In this document: positions 24,401 to 35,600 of the stretch, piece by piece
Layout: each line of letters starts with the position of its first letter
Numbering within the stretch: position 1 is the stretch's first letter
Origin: Phoronis australis
Taxonomy: Eukaryota; Phoronida; Phoronidae
Assembly: GCA_002633005.1 (NCBI GenBank)
Contig: NMRA01000313.1
Span: 186,001-250,000, forward strand
DNA length: 64,000 nucleotides
Direction: 5' to 3'
Made by a program: the position numbers and the translations under genes
The notes under the pieces: generated by a model
Told to the model about the DNA's origin: nothing
Databases searched by the model: none
Seen by the model: only the letters and a program-made list of their open reading frames with translations

Positions 24401-27400
24401 CCCACAATACCTCAGTGTTAGTGTGTGCTACAGGAAAGTGTGTGGTTACCCAGTTATGTACGTATCGTGAGAGAATATTAAGTCACATCTTTTCAATCAT
24501 TTGCATATAAATTGTGAGGCAAAGAGACTGTCTCGGATTACACAGCGACATTTGAATCTCGTAATATTGACCCACACTGCTGAAATGTCTATCAAGCTTT
24601 TTTGTAGCCTCATTTTCACTCCATTGGAGTTTCTCATATAATTTGGTGGTGTTTTGCGTTTTACACTAATTCTGAGCTGCGTTACTGTATTTGACCTTCT
24701 TACGCCAACAAATTTTTGTTTTTCTTCTGTGGGCTGCAACTCCGATAGCAGACAGTGGTGTAAACTTGACAAGTATCGGTGATGATTTCCGACATGGTCT
24801 CCAGAATCAGCCCTACATTTCCAAAATTGGGTTGATGACGAAAAGCGTTTACCTGTCTCAGGCACATAGGAGAGTACCATGTGGGATCGTCTTATTGTAT
24901 TCCTTCCAGATGTTTTGTATATTTGGTTCACTGCCATACCATTGTCTGATAGTTAATGCAAATCATACACATGTTATCCCATATTTGTGTCACATTGTCA
25001 ACTGGCGTCTGTTTTTGGGACTTTTAAGGGATTTGTACCTTTTGCTGCTGCGTTATTTACTTTGTCTTTGTTGAAAACACATTGTTTGCTTCTTAAATCT
25101 TCCTATTTGAAGTTTTAAACCTCTCAAATGGTTTTTGTGGTTTTGATTCAAGATTCAAATGGTAGGAGCAGGAATATGCTGGCAACATGAGAAATTTTAA
25201 AATGCACTGAATGTCTACCTGAGCTTTCTAGGTGGCTTGGTTTATCATTGTGGAAAAATGCCGAATTGGTCCGTCAAATCCAGTGAAATGAGCAAAACCT
25301 AAGATTATTCATGGTTATTTGCATTTAATTTCCAGAAAAAGAAAGGCCCCGGCAGCCGGTCCAATACACCTATCCCTGGTGCTGACGTGGACAAGGGTGA
25401 GTACAATATATCAACTATTTTACATAAAGTGAGTTTGATTAGAGAATTTGTCACGAAATACCTTAATATTTCCTGTCATTATGGCTAAATTCAGTTGACA
25501 ACAAATTGACTGCTAATGACTGTATAGTGACCAAATTCTAATTACAGAATGGCTTAGCCACCTTGGTAACTTTCCTATTAATTCCCTTAGATTCGCAGTC
25601 ACTAGGGAAATAGACTCTGTGAATTCGGTTTTAGCTCAGCAGTCATGACGGGGAATTCTCGGTCATTTTGTCTGACTACGTTTGGCTTGTACAGTACTGT
25701 AGATTGCTTTTGAAATTTGTCCTGCCATCTTGATGAACTTTGTTGAGAAGAGAGTGTTGCCCACAGCACAGTTACACTGTGATCGACTATCCCTAGTAGT
25801 CAGCACACTGACTGGGGTGCTCGGAATTTCTGAGCACGTAAAATTGAAATTTTGATCTACACATCTCACGAATTCACTAAAAGGTTTCATTAACAGCTCT
25901 GACATAGTTATCACATTTATTATTTGCCTACACAGCATGAATGGGTGAAAGACTGTTCAAATCGGGGATACTAGTTTGTCTGGTTTCGAGGGTAACTGGC
26001 CCTGTCTGTGGACAAAGCTTTTGTGCATCGCGATTTTGTTTTCTTCAGTTTGATTGAGGAATAGCAACACGTATTGTACTTCCTACTGAAACAACTGGCT
26101 TATCATCGGACAGTTTCAACCTGGTTTATTCCTCAGTTGGGTGAACTCTGTCATTTGGTTTCACTTACAACGTCCCATTGATTTGAATTTGTTCTCAACA
26201 CCAGGCTTGTTTACAACAATTACTGTTCTAGGCAAGAAACGAAAAGGTGAAACTGACAGCCCAGTTCCGAAGAAGATTCGAACGGACAGTCCTAACTTAT
26301 CAAACGTGAAGCAAGAAGCCAAACGCCAGACTCCTACTCCAACGCCACAACAGTCCGGGTAAGTGAGAGAAAAACGACGATATTTCGAGGTACATCAAAG
26401 CAACTGCAAATTTAGTTTCAGTCTTCAAAGAAGCCAAGGTCTGATTTACTTGCAAGACCATTCATTGCTTCAAACCGCTTTTATAAATTCATGTTATGTG
26501 CCCTGATCTCAAGCAACAACAAATTGTAAATTCTTCCCAAACCCTGAAGTCACCTCTAACATGACTTAGGGGCAATTTGTGACCACACTGTAAGTGTCCT
26601 CAATCAAAAGTCATTTTTGTGGAAGGCAGGTTTATTACAGCTTTAAAGGAGAATGCCACCCAAGAAACAGCCTATTTTCTATCAGTTTATATCGAGTATT
26701 TCCGCTCGATAACAGCAAGTACAGCTCTTTTACCTGACACCTGACGGCAGACAGAGGTGTTGCCAATGACGTCAGAGGTTTGAATGCAGTCTGTTCAGCA
26801 GTTCACAACACGCTTACTAGTGTCAGCTTATCGCTTGAATTCAATAGTTGTACAGTAACAATGATTCGAATAATGTATATGAATATCTAAGTAAAGGTTA
26901 TATAAAATGGAGTATTCACAACAGCTTTCTGTCAACAAACACTGAATTAGCTTGCGCTCACACTGCCTCGGTGCTGACTCAATTAGCCGGTTTATTGCAT
27001 CTAAAGCCGGTAACACAGTGATATATTCATTGTTGGCTTCTCAAGACATTTGCACTCACGAACACTCTAAGGCAGTACAAATTGTATCTAATGAGACAGA
27101 CTTTGTTTCAGTTTTCTATAACTGCATTGGTTAGGGTGAGAATAATTCATTTTGAAACAATATAAACATCAACGTGGCAACTCGCAATCCCGACTTAGAC
27201 GAGTGCTCATTCGACGAAGACTTCACAGGTCGATTGTTAGGTTTCACAGGAATACACAGATCAAGAAACAATAGAGGCTCCGTGAATGTGCATAGACAAC
27301 GTAACATATGACTAGTCCCGAAAACCGTTTCATTGTGACGATAAGGGAATGAGTGACGCTTGCGTTTGCTGCCACGAAATTCCGTAAGTGAAACGAATTA

Positions 27401-28682
27401 TTGGGGAAGCGCATCTGTGTCTCACGTGCCATCCTGATTTTGCACCGCATCTAAGAAAGTGTGCTTAGTAATACAAAGTTTTTTAGGGCTGATGAAAAGA
27501 ACTGGCGAAAACATCCAACATGTACCTTGGGACCAAACAGAAGCCTAACAAACGAGTCAGTCATCAAACATGTTATGTTCTCACGCCTTGAATTATTTGT
27601 AATTGTTTGTGTTTTCATGGCCAGCTACAATTCTCCATAATCAAAAACTGATCAGCAACCGATCTGACAAAATGCAGGCCAATGACAGACACGGAGAAGT
27701 TTCACGGCCTCAGTAGTTGGTATTAACGGCGTACTTTTCATTCTTCACTACCCAAACCACTTCCGAAGCATCATGGGCTGTCAAAGAAATCGAAAAAACA
27801 ATATTACCCGCTTTCCTCGCAACTTCACAGTTCGCACAAGCGGGAACAATACACCACACCATAGCGGCACTCACTCTGCCAAAGAACCACTGACGTCGCT
27901 GCGTCATTTCTCATCTTCCTCACAGGTTAACATGGCACCTCTTGGCGAGGTAAAATCGACCGTATAGGAGGTGATGTGGATATAGACCGATTAAGACTGT
28001 AAAAAAGACTAATTAAATCGGGTGGCATTCTCCTTTAAGTAAATGTATGAGAAAAAATAATGTATTGAATTTATTGGTTTCATGGTATAATTGTAATAAA
28101 TTTATTAGAATCACACAAGTTCAAAAGAACATAAAAAGACAAAAAATTAAAAGTACTTAGTGCAAGATATGGATAACATAAAAAGCCAGACTTATTTCCA
28201 GTATGGTCTGTATCATCTCAGTAGAAATTGCACAAGACTTAACACGTTGGCCTTAGATTGTTGTTGAGTGTGCATTCAATGGAAAACTCGTTTATGTATC
28301 TTTTTGAAATCATCTTTGTTTATCAGTTTCCGCACATAGTGCATGAGCTTCCAACTTCAGACAAATTTTCTTAGCATCCAGAACACTCGTTAAGGAAAAC
28401 TAAACAGTACTGGTAAAAAGGAGTCATTGGTGTTTTTATATCTGTACTTGTGTCATGATTGTCTTTGTTTTTAGGAGCAATGAAGGTATCACTGAGGAAT
28501 CAGTACGCAGGTACTTGACTAGGAAACCCATGACTACCAAAGACTTGCTTCAGAAATTCAAATCCAAAAAGACTGGTCTTGGCAAGGAACAACTAGTGAC
28601 AACGATCGCCGCCATCTTGAAGAAGCTGAACCCTAACAAAGAGATGATTAAAGGGACAATGTATCTCTCCATAAAGGAATGA
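15469..28682 (+). CDS. GTF2F1: general transcription factor IIF subunit 1 (TFIIF alpha, RAP74)
   Basis: Twelve coding exons join in phase to 499 residues: 15469-15483, 18767-18831, 19249-19321, 20197-20402, 20799-20969, 21727-21847, 22881-23077, 23757-23920, 24273-24364, 25336-25396, 26232-26358 and 28475-28682. The protein is the large subunit of TFIIF, which binds RNA polymerase II with GTF2F2 in the preinitiation complex and during elongation. The N-terminal dimerisation domain (about 18-217) shows EFVVRIPKN, GAGSEF, EARRKKYG, EDQPWLLK, YYIFTQCPDGAFEALPV and LSAEEAEEEF. An acidic Ser/Asp/Glu/Lys middle (about 218-430) contains VDYMSD and SALFMQKKK. The C-terminal winged helix (about 433-499) has RRYLTRKPMTTKDLLQKF and ends in SIKE. 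The vertebrate protein is about 517 residues, so this is full length. The start ATG has G at -3 and +4 and an in-frame stop 21 bp upstream (15448-15450). Intron 1 is 3.3 kb and carries transposons. Confidence 0.96.
16013..16913. mobile_element. long-TIR (MULE-like / foldback) non-autonomous element, copy B
   Basis: A 901-bp intact copy. Inverted arms of about 260 bp (16013-16272 and 16654-16913) end in TAGGCAAT and ATTGCCTA. The flanks GGCTCCGTA at 16004-16012 and 16914-16922 are a perfect 9-bp target-site duplication. Core and arms are nearly identical to copy A at 14053, apart from about 30 bp missing in its left core and the damaged right end of A. It carries no transposase frame, so it must be moved in trans. 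It lies in GTF2F1 intron 1. Confidence 0.9.
16923..17434. mobile_element. old diverged copy of the long-TIR element family
   Basis: Starting directly after the target-site duplication of copy B, this segment has two inverted, degenerate arms: about 16935-17150 and 17195-17434. Both contain recognisable family words such as AATTATGCCTCAC, AAACATCAAAGTCAC and ACTCCCGTAAT. It is shorter and much more diverged than copies A and B, so the family was active over a long time. The ends are approximate. Confidence 0.65.
17638..17712 (-). repeat. tRNA-like sequence (SINE head)
   Basis: On the minus strand it shows a box A-like TGGCAGAATGGTTTGG and a box B GGTTCAAGTCTCG at tRNA spacing. The acceptor stem is not well paired, so a tRNA-derived repeat is more likely than a working tRNA. 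It lies in GTF2F1 intron 1. Confidence 0.45.
18838..18965. repeat. twin perfect hairpins flanked by a 13-bp direct repeat
   Basis: The direct repeat GTTTATCAGATCA occurs at 18838-18850 and 18953-18965. Between them are hairpin 1 (10-bp arms 18850-18859 and 18864-18873, loop ACAC) and hairpin 2 (20-bp arms 18879-18898 and 18909-18928, 10-nt spacer). Both stems are perfect. The block begins 6 bp after the GT donor of GTF2F1 exon 2. It looks like a tiny inserted foldback element with a target duplication. Confidence 0.75.
23350..23745. repeat. degenerate minisatellite in GTF2F1 intron 7
   Basis: The word GGAACAAGATGTTCAC and close variants recur at irregular spacings of roughly 35-95 bp (near 23448, 23483, 23579, 23617, 23678 and 23719), with companion words such as CAGCTACA. 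It is a decayed tandem array filling most of the intron between exons 7 and 8. Confidence 0.5.
24500..24650 (-). repeat. dispersed repeat with coding-like remnant (copy 1)
   Basis: Minus-strand translation here gives a segment with SAVWVN followed by KCRCVIR. A parallel segment at 47165-47285 gives AALWVN followed by RCHFVIQ. The two share spacing and many residues. This copy is inside GTF2F1 intron 9 on the antisense strand, so it is repeat-derived and not a host exon. The parent element is unknown. Confidence 0.45.
26643..28038 (-). mobile_element. decayed Kolobok-like DNA transposon with THAP-like remnant
   Basis: The 1.4-kb element is bounded by TTAA on both sides (26643-26646 and 28035-28038) and has perfect 15-bp inverted ends, AGGAGAATGCCACCC and its complement. 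On the minus strand, from an ATG at 27860-27862, a frame shows WCIVPACANC followed by hydrophobic residues, a Trp and KNEKYAV. With the related copy at 55738-56531 this reads as a degraded THAP zinc finger (C-x4-C start, then WL.AVKN). By family knowledge, TTAA duplication plus a THAP protein is typical of Kolobok elements. The frame is broken and the catalytic part is missing. It lies in GTF2F1 intron 11. Confidence 0.7.
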
Positions 28683-29248
28683 GTGCTGGGCGGGTGTTGC
28701 TTTTAACCAGTTCTGTTGCTAACTGCTATCTCTTGTGTTAGCAGTTGATCTAATGTGTCAAAATTTGGGAGAGAAGTTCAAATGCTGGTTAGTGCGCATA
28801 GGCCTTAACTTAGGCCATTGAAGCTAGTGTAAGCCTAGGATCGTGATGCGTGACCAGATTGACGTAACTGCAGAATGTGGACACGGGCTATAAGCACCGT
28901 GATTGTATTGTACGAAACATTAGCCAGTGGTGCATGAACGTGGACCTGTGAAGATCTGACTTGCTGTCGACGACCATAGAACATTTTTCCCACCTCTTCC
29001 TTTCAAATTTCACTAGACGTTCCTTAATATTCAATCACTTTCTGAAACGCAGGCCACATTTGGTCGCATGGTCACCTTTTGTTGCCATTCTTCAAATTCA
29101 TGGTGGTACCGTCTTGTCCCATGTTTTCAGACCACCCAATTTCCCCGAGCGTTACTTCAACATATTAAATTCATCAGGCTGAGCATTATTTAACAGGTGT
29201 ATCTGTGCCTGTTTTTCCAGTGTCATCTTTTATATTTTGCCTGTCAAT

Positions 29249-29254
29249 AATAAA
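29249..29254 (+). terminator. GTF2F1 polyadenylation signal
   Basis: A canonical AATAAA in an A/T-rich context 566 bp after the GTF2F1 stop codon, followed by T-rich sequence. It is the most likely 3' end of the transcript. Confidence 0.65.
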
Positions 29255-32200
29255 TAATATTTTAATCACATTTCACACTTTTTGTTATGGAGAGTTTGTT
29301 GTCATTCTTTCATGCTTTGACAAGGTATGCATATAAGTAAAATATAGTTGCGTTTTAAACTTTTCCACATGGTTTATAGTATTTTGTCTGAAAGGCCACT
29401 TCATCATCTCCCAATGTTAGTTCAGTTAGCTGTTTCAGAGATGGACACACACGACTACATTGAAACAGCATGAAGCTTAGTAACAAGGCCTTCCCCTTTT
29501 TGTGTCTTTTGATCAAAATGAAATTTTGACAAAACATTTAACGCACCTCACAAACAAACGAGCTCGTAGAAAATAATGAAATGTATTATTACACGGATTG
29601 CGACAACAGTGCGCTCGTGACAAAAATACAAAACGTTAAATCAAAGTGTATTATATGCTAAGTTCTCTGATGAGATGAACCTTTTCCTCCTAAGAAGTCT
29701 TATTAAAGGGTAGTAAGAATGCCAAATTTGTCTTAACACTATTATTCAATATTGGTGTGATTCTAAGTAACAACGAAGGAATTCAATGCAACACAGAATG
29801 ACGGAAGCATTAATTTGGGATATATCAACCATGTTTTAGTTTATAATGAATAATTTGGTCCCACCATGTTTTAGAATTTCACACTTCAGCACGTGGTCTT
29901 TTCATTTCACACCCTCCATACATTTATTTTGCCATGTTTTGTGCCGACATTTCTGATCAGTTGCCTCTCTGAACTTCTGAAGAATTTGCAGAAAAGGAAC
30001 ATTAAGCACATGTGACACGCTGCGGATTACATAGATCATTTCATGTACTACACAAACAGGTCAACTGTACAGGTTTCTTACACATCAATTGAACTTAACT
30101 TTGTCATTGAATCAGAAGATTTAAATTTACCCGCAGAATACACTTGTCTATTCTGCAGTTGACTGTTACAGCGCACTGTGCAATTAATACCACAGTGACA
30201 TGTTGTCGGGTCAAAAGGCAGCTGGTACGTCTGATATTGCCCGAGAAGATTTCACAGTCATGTGAATCCTCATCAGACACCTTATCTGCCTTCTCATACT
30301 TTGACCCCACACTGTACGACAGATCTGCCTTCTTGTGGTTGGGCTCTACCACCCCATGGTGGACATGCTTGCCCAGAATAAAATGCAAGCATCTTGCACA
30401 TTCATTGCAGTTAAAATGCTTGTTTTAAGTGTCTTATCTCACTTCTAGTCAGATGTCTAACTGCTTTCACTTATAAAAATTCAACATCTGAATGCGGAAA
30501 TAAGGAATGCATAGAAACAAACATTCGGTAAAATATGACAGCAGTTCACCAATCGTTTACATTTTTAAGACAGCTTACACAATTTATCAAAAAGCTAAAT
30601 ACAAATTTGTTATGGAAGTATCGAGTGAATTATGAAAACTTATAAAAATATTGGAAAAATTACGAAGGCCATCTCTCTATTTACAAAATTTTTTCCTTGC
30701 CCACATGTTATTGGCCATGCACCATAAAATTCAGAAAGAGTGGTGTCAAACTCGTAGCAATGAGGTGGCATCCCTAGGTACGCAGGACAGAACGACCGAT
30801 GTTCTGTCCAGCAAAACGGATGATACATTAGATATCCCAAGATGACCTCATTCAAAAATGCCCTCAAGACATCCAAGTATCAAATATTTGCTACAGTAAC
30901 AAATGTCAATTGATATTATCGGACAACAAAATCTTCCACGCAAACACAACATTCATGTTCACATTTCCATGATGATAAGTCTTTCAAACTATACAAATCT
31001 TGGTGCATTTGCATTTTGGTGAAAACATACCCCCAAAGCTCCTGATGCGGAAAGTGCACAAGTAGTATAGACCATGCACACATTGCAATAAAACTGTGTC
31101 ATAGTCACAAAAATGCATTCAACTCTGTGCATACATTATAAAATTTCCTCCTCTACTGCCTTACAAAAGGTGGTCCAGAAAGTCGTAACTAAGACTTGAT
31201 CTACTCTCAACAACAGTAACCAAGACATAAAATTTGACTTTGGACCTTGGTATCCACCACATCCCATATGCCAATAACTTCCATAAATACACCATTCACA
31301 GTGCCACCTTCAGGATACAAATCGTAACACATAACTGGCTGTACTGCAAAGATTGCAAACAATTCACTCCTAGTTGGACAGCATTCAAGATATTTCCTTC
31401 TCTCCTCGGTATCCATTTCCTGAATCCTCTGAGGAGATCGACTTTACGAAGTGCAACCATTCCTGGACAAGACCAGGAATTTCCTTCCCACTTTCTTGAC
31501 TTAGAAAAATCATGCTAAACTGGTTGTGCGGTCTTGTCATCCAGCTATCTTCAAGGCTTCAGGGCGCACCATGAGGCTCTAATATCAATAAGTATAGAAG
31601 TCTTTGTTTGTATGACTCGGTGTATGTCTTGCATAGATGCCCCTTGTTTGTCCGTCACGTTTTACACTGCACTTGATGAGCTCGTGTGAACATGTTGGAA
31701 TGCTTTGCTTGTATCAAACACCGCTGCTGAAGCTGTTACTTAACCTCTGATTGACTGACGCTGACTGATTCCAATTGCCACGCCCTCCCACCTCCCTACA
31801 ACAAAGCAATCAAAATTATATTGAGCAGTTCATTCACCGGCAATTAAGTACAACCTTCAAAGTTGTTACTAGGCACAAGTCAACAGCAATGGACAAAATG
31901 ACTTGTAATTTCACCATAACAATGGTGTAAGTAGCTATTGTCCTGAGGAATTTTGAGTCACAGCGTTAGGGTTCTTTTGGTGTGTACCGTAGGTCAGGTA
32001 ACGTCCACATCAGAGAAAGGAGATTAAAGATACTATGTAAGAGCGGTTTAATCAGTGAATGAATACCTGAACCTATGTGGCAAGTCCAAAATGTGGGCTG
32101 TTTAAAACCACAGCTTATTTCTGGTTATTCATTTCAGTGTTGTAATAATTTCACAACTAACTGAAGTTTACAAAAACCTTCATGCATCGATCAGGTATAG

Positions 32201-32259
32201 TTATAGCCCATGGTGCCCAAAACGTACTTGCACTTCAAATGACAATAACTGCAGCATTG
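29255..32259. other. interval between the converging 3' ends of GTF2F1 and TTLL7
   Basis: I see no exon with recognisable motifs in these 3 kb. Some of it may be TTLL7 3' UTR if a more distal signal is used, or may hide a short extra TTLL7 coding exon. No transposon ends or satellites were noted. Confidence 0.5.
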
Positions 32260-32265
32260 TTTATT
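32260..32265 (-). terminator. candidate TTLL7 polyadenylation signal
   Basis: TTTATT on the plus strand is AATAAA on the minus strand, about 370 bp past the TTLL7 stop. Other hexamers exist further on, so this is one candidate. Confidence 0.4.
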
Positions 32266-32632
32266 GACTTCAGAACAAGATTACTGGATTAAATGAATGG
32301 AAGGGGTGATTAAAAATGGAACGGTCTTAAAACTAAGAAGTCACCATATGCATTGTTTACAAACTTGTCATTAATAAGAAGATAAGTTGCTTTAAGTTTG
32401 CATTTCCGTAACATGTTCACTGTACCATTGCAGGGTACATTTTCACTCTAACAATCTGCCATTCCCATGCATACAGTGCTTGCCTACTTTCACAGCAAGG
32501 TGTAACAGACAGACAATTTGATTCACTGGAGCTTTGAACTCCCAGCATGGTGAGTACAAATTAGGCACACCCTGCACGAAGGCAACTAAACCGCCTCATT
32601 ATCAAAGGTCACTGACAGTCGTTAACAATACA

Positions 32633-35600
32633 CTACCTTGATCTATAGGACTCGCTGTTCACATTCTGACTTGACTGTTGAGCAGCCTTGGCCTCAGAGG
32701 CAAACTGATATACAATGAGCAAACAGTCGCGGCACAGCTGGACAATTCGCCGGCAGCACTTCATTTCCGTGTCACTGATCACCTCGCTGCTCTTGCTGAA
32801 TATCGTCTCCCATGAGTTGCTACAATAACCCCACACAAACTTGACGATTAGCCGAGAGGAAGTGATACACGATTGTGTAGCAGAAAATGCTAGAAGTACC
32901 TTTTAGATATACAGCAAGTCCCATTAATACTTAAGTACACAGTGCAAGATAGTCTGACTTCTAGATAGTTGACGAAATTTATCCGATTTTGTCAAAGTAA
33001 CTAAGGGCTACAACAACAAGAAAGTAACACTTTTTTGAAAATTAGCCATAATTTTCCATTACAGACATACACTTGGCTAAGATGAAGTGTACACTAGTCC
33101 ATAGTTTCCCCCAAAAAGTGTAGACATCTCTTCTAGTTCAAACGAAACAAAATTTCAAAGCAAACATAAATGGTTTCAGTCAGTGTTGTTTCGTTCTCAG
33201 TGTAGGCCATAACTTTGAGCCAGATAAAAGTTACTGACTTTTTGAAAACAAAAGAATGTACTGTAAGTTGTAGTTTTCAAACTAAATTGGATAGTGCTGA
33301 AATTCGACAAAGCTTCGACACACAAAACTGTGAATTAATGTCCTTTTCTTTTCGACTATAAGACATTTCAATTCAGGTGAATTCTCAATAAAATCTGAAC
33401 ACAGATGTGCCTGTACATAATTAGTCCACATACAAGTCAACAATTGTTGGCTTGGCGCAGCAAGATGCCATTAAACCGTGCAAATGAATGACTTAATTGC
33501 CAAATAACTCTGGAAGGCATTTCGTCCAACTTTGGCAGTGTCTGACAAAATTCTGTTGAAATCTATATCTGGTTGATTTTGAAAATTACTGTGTATTGTT
33601 GTGTAAAGAAACAATAAGACCTACAATGTGTGCATATACCTTAAGAATTCAAGTAAATGGTTAACCAGATTTTAAAGTATGGTTTGTAGATTAATAAGTT
33701 GTGTTAAAATGATAATTTAGTCTGATATATAACATGCCGCATTTTGAGAACCAGTTTTCTCCACTGAATAACTGGCATAAACTGGTTCTCAAAATGACGG
33801 CACTTTCTATTAGCTTATTGCCCATAAACTTGGAAAATTTGAAAGCTCAAGACTAGACACGACCTTATGTGACCTAATTAGCGTAAAGATGTGGACTAAC
33901 GAAAAGTTGTTTTATAATACTGTACAGTAATTAACTCACCCATTGGTTGAGAAACAGTTCCACAGCCCCTGACCATGGCTCCAAAGAAGTCGATTAAACA
34001 CGCGGCTGAATATGCGGTATAGACGCATGGTTTCTATGTCTATAGGCTTCCAGATTCGTTGAAGGACAGCTCGCACGTTTGACCTCACTATGTCAATAAC
34101 CTTCAACAAAAGCACAAGAAAACTCGAGATGAAAAGCAAATGAAATAACTAAGCCCTGTTGCCATAGCATATCATATGCTTAGAACTCGACAGGGACACT
34201 TGGCCAAACTTTATTTCCACATCTAGTTTAGAATATTTGATTTCAATGAATAGCTCTATTTTGTGAAATGCAATGGTAAAGTTAATGAAGCCAGCTTATT
34301 AATAATGCTTGCTTATTAATTATTACTTTCATAGAAGCGGTTGGTTGGATTTCTAGATTCCCATCATTTTAGCATGAAAGAACAGAAACATCAAAATACA
34401 AGTCAATTAGATAACTGATTGAACAGAATATTACATTATTACTTAAGTTATAATTTTTCTTTAAATCCATGGTCACAAGGTTTACCTTTCGGCGTTTTAT
34501 GGAGTCAAGCTTCACAAGCCAGTAGGAGGCTATCCGAGGCTTATGGAATTTCCAGTTTTCATGAATCTAGAAAAAAAAACATAAAATTGTCAGTAACACA
34601 AGGAAAAACAATTTCATTTTCTTGCAATTGTTACTCAACATCCAAAACAAATAACAATTTTCTAGGTAATAAATTAACACCATGCCTTTGCAATAACTGA
34701 AATGAATATCGGCTTTAGTTTGCATAAAAAATACCAACTACCATTTTTCTGGACCGCGAACAAACCAAATTCCATACTGTCGGACTTTTCTTCACTTGAT
34801 TGGTCAACTCCTCATACAAAATTCCTTGCATACTACTAATAAAATTATCACTGCCTGTTTAACATTCAGTACATGGCAAAACTAGATCAATGAGCCACCA
34901 CAACAATATCCCAACATTAAAACGCTCAAAACCAGCTCAACAAGTCACGCACCCTGTCAAGTATCCACTCCGCTTCCTCATCGCTTTTCCCGGGGAACTT
35001 GATCCTCATTTCCGACATGGACGCCAATGTGCGCCGTGTTAACTCCTCCTCTTCTTCTCGAATGGCCGCCTCCTCCTGTCAATCAGGTTGAACAATTGCA
35101 ATATTAAATAGGCACAATAGTATTGAATACAAAATGTTGCCAAACCCACTCTGGCAACTCACCACTATTCTTCATATTAAATGGCCTTCTCTTTTTAAAT
35201 TAAAGCATGTTTAATGGAAACAATTTGAAGTTGAGCCTAATTACACTTAACACAATCATAATCAAAAAGTTTGCATCTTCCAAAAAACCAATTCAACAAA
35301 AACATTACTTGTAATGCGGTTGACCTGAAGTCTTCCAATATTAGTCATCCTCAATTACACATAGAAACTGCTGAACAAAATCTAAAAATTGGCAAAACCA
35401 TAAAGAACCGGATTAAATGTCTGGGTTTGAGACTATCAAACTAGCTATACTCAAGGTTCAGTTCAACTCAAAAATGAGTTTATTAATAATCAAAGTGCAC
35501 AAGTCATGCAACTGTCATTAAGCTGACTTTGGGTATAGTTGGGTGATATTTGGCTTTGCCCACTACCCTTCATTAAAGGGAACTTAATGATGAGAAAGGT

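Noticed and set aside
24497-24937. 146-codon minus-strand open frame in a GTF2F1 intron
   Set aside because: The end of it matches a dispersed repeat at 47.2 kb and the rest is unrecognised. It is treated as repeat-derived.
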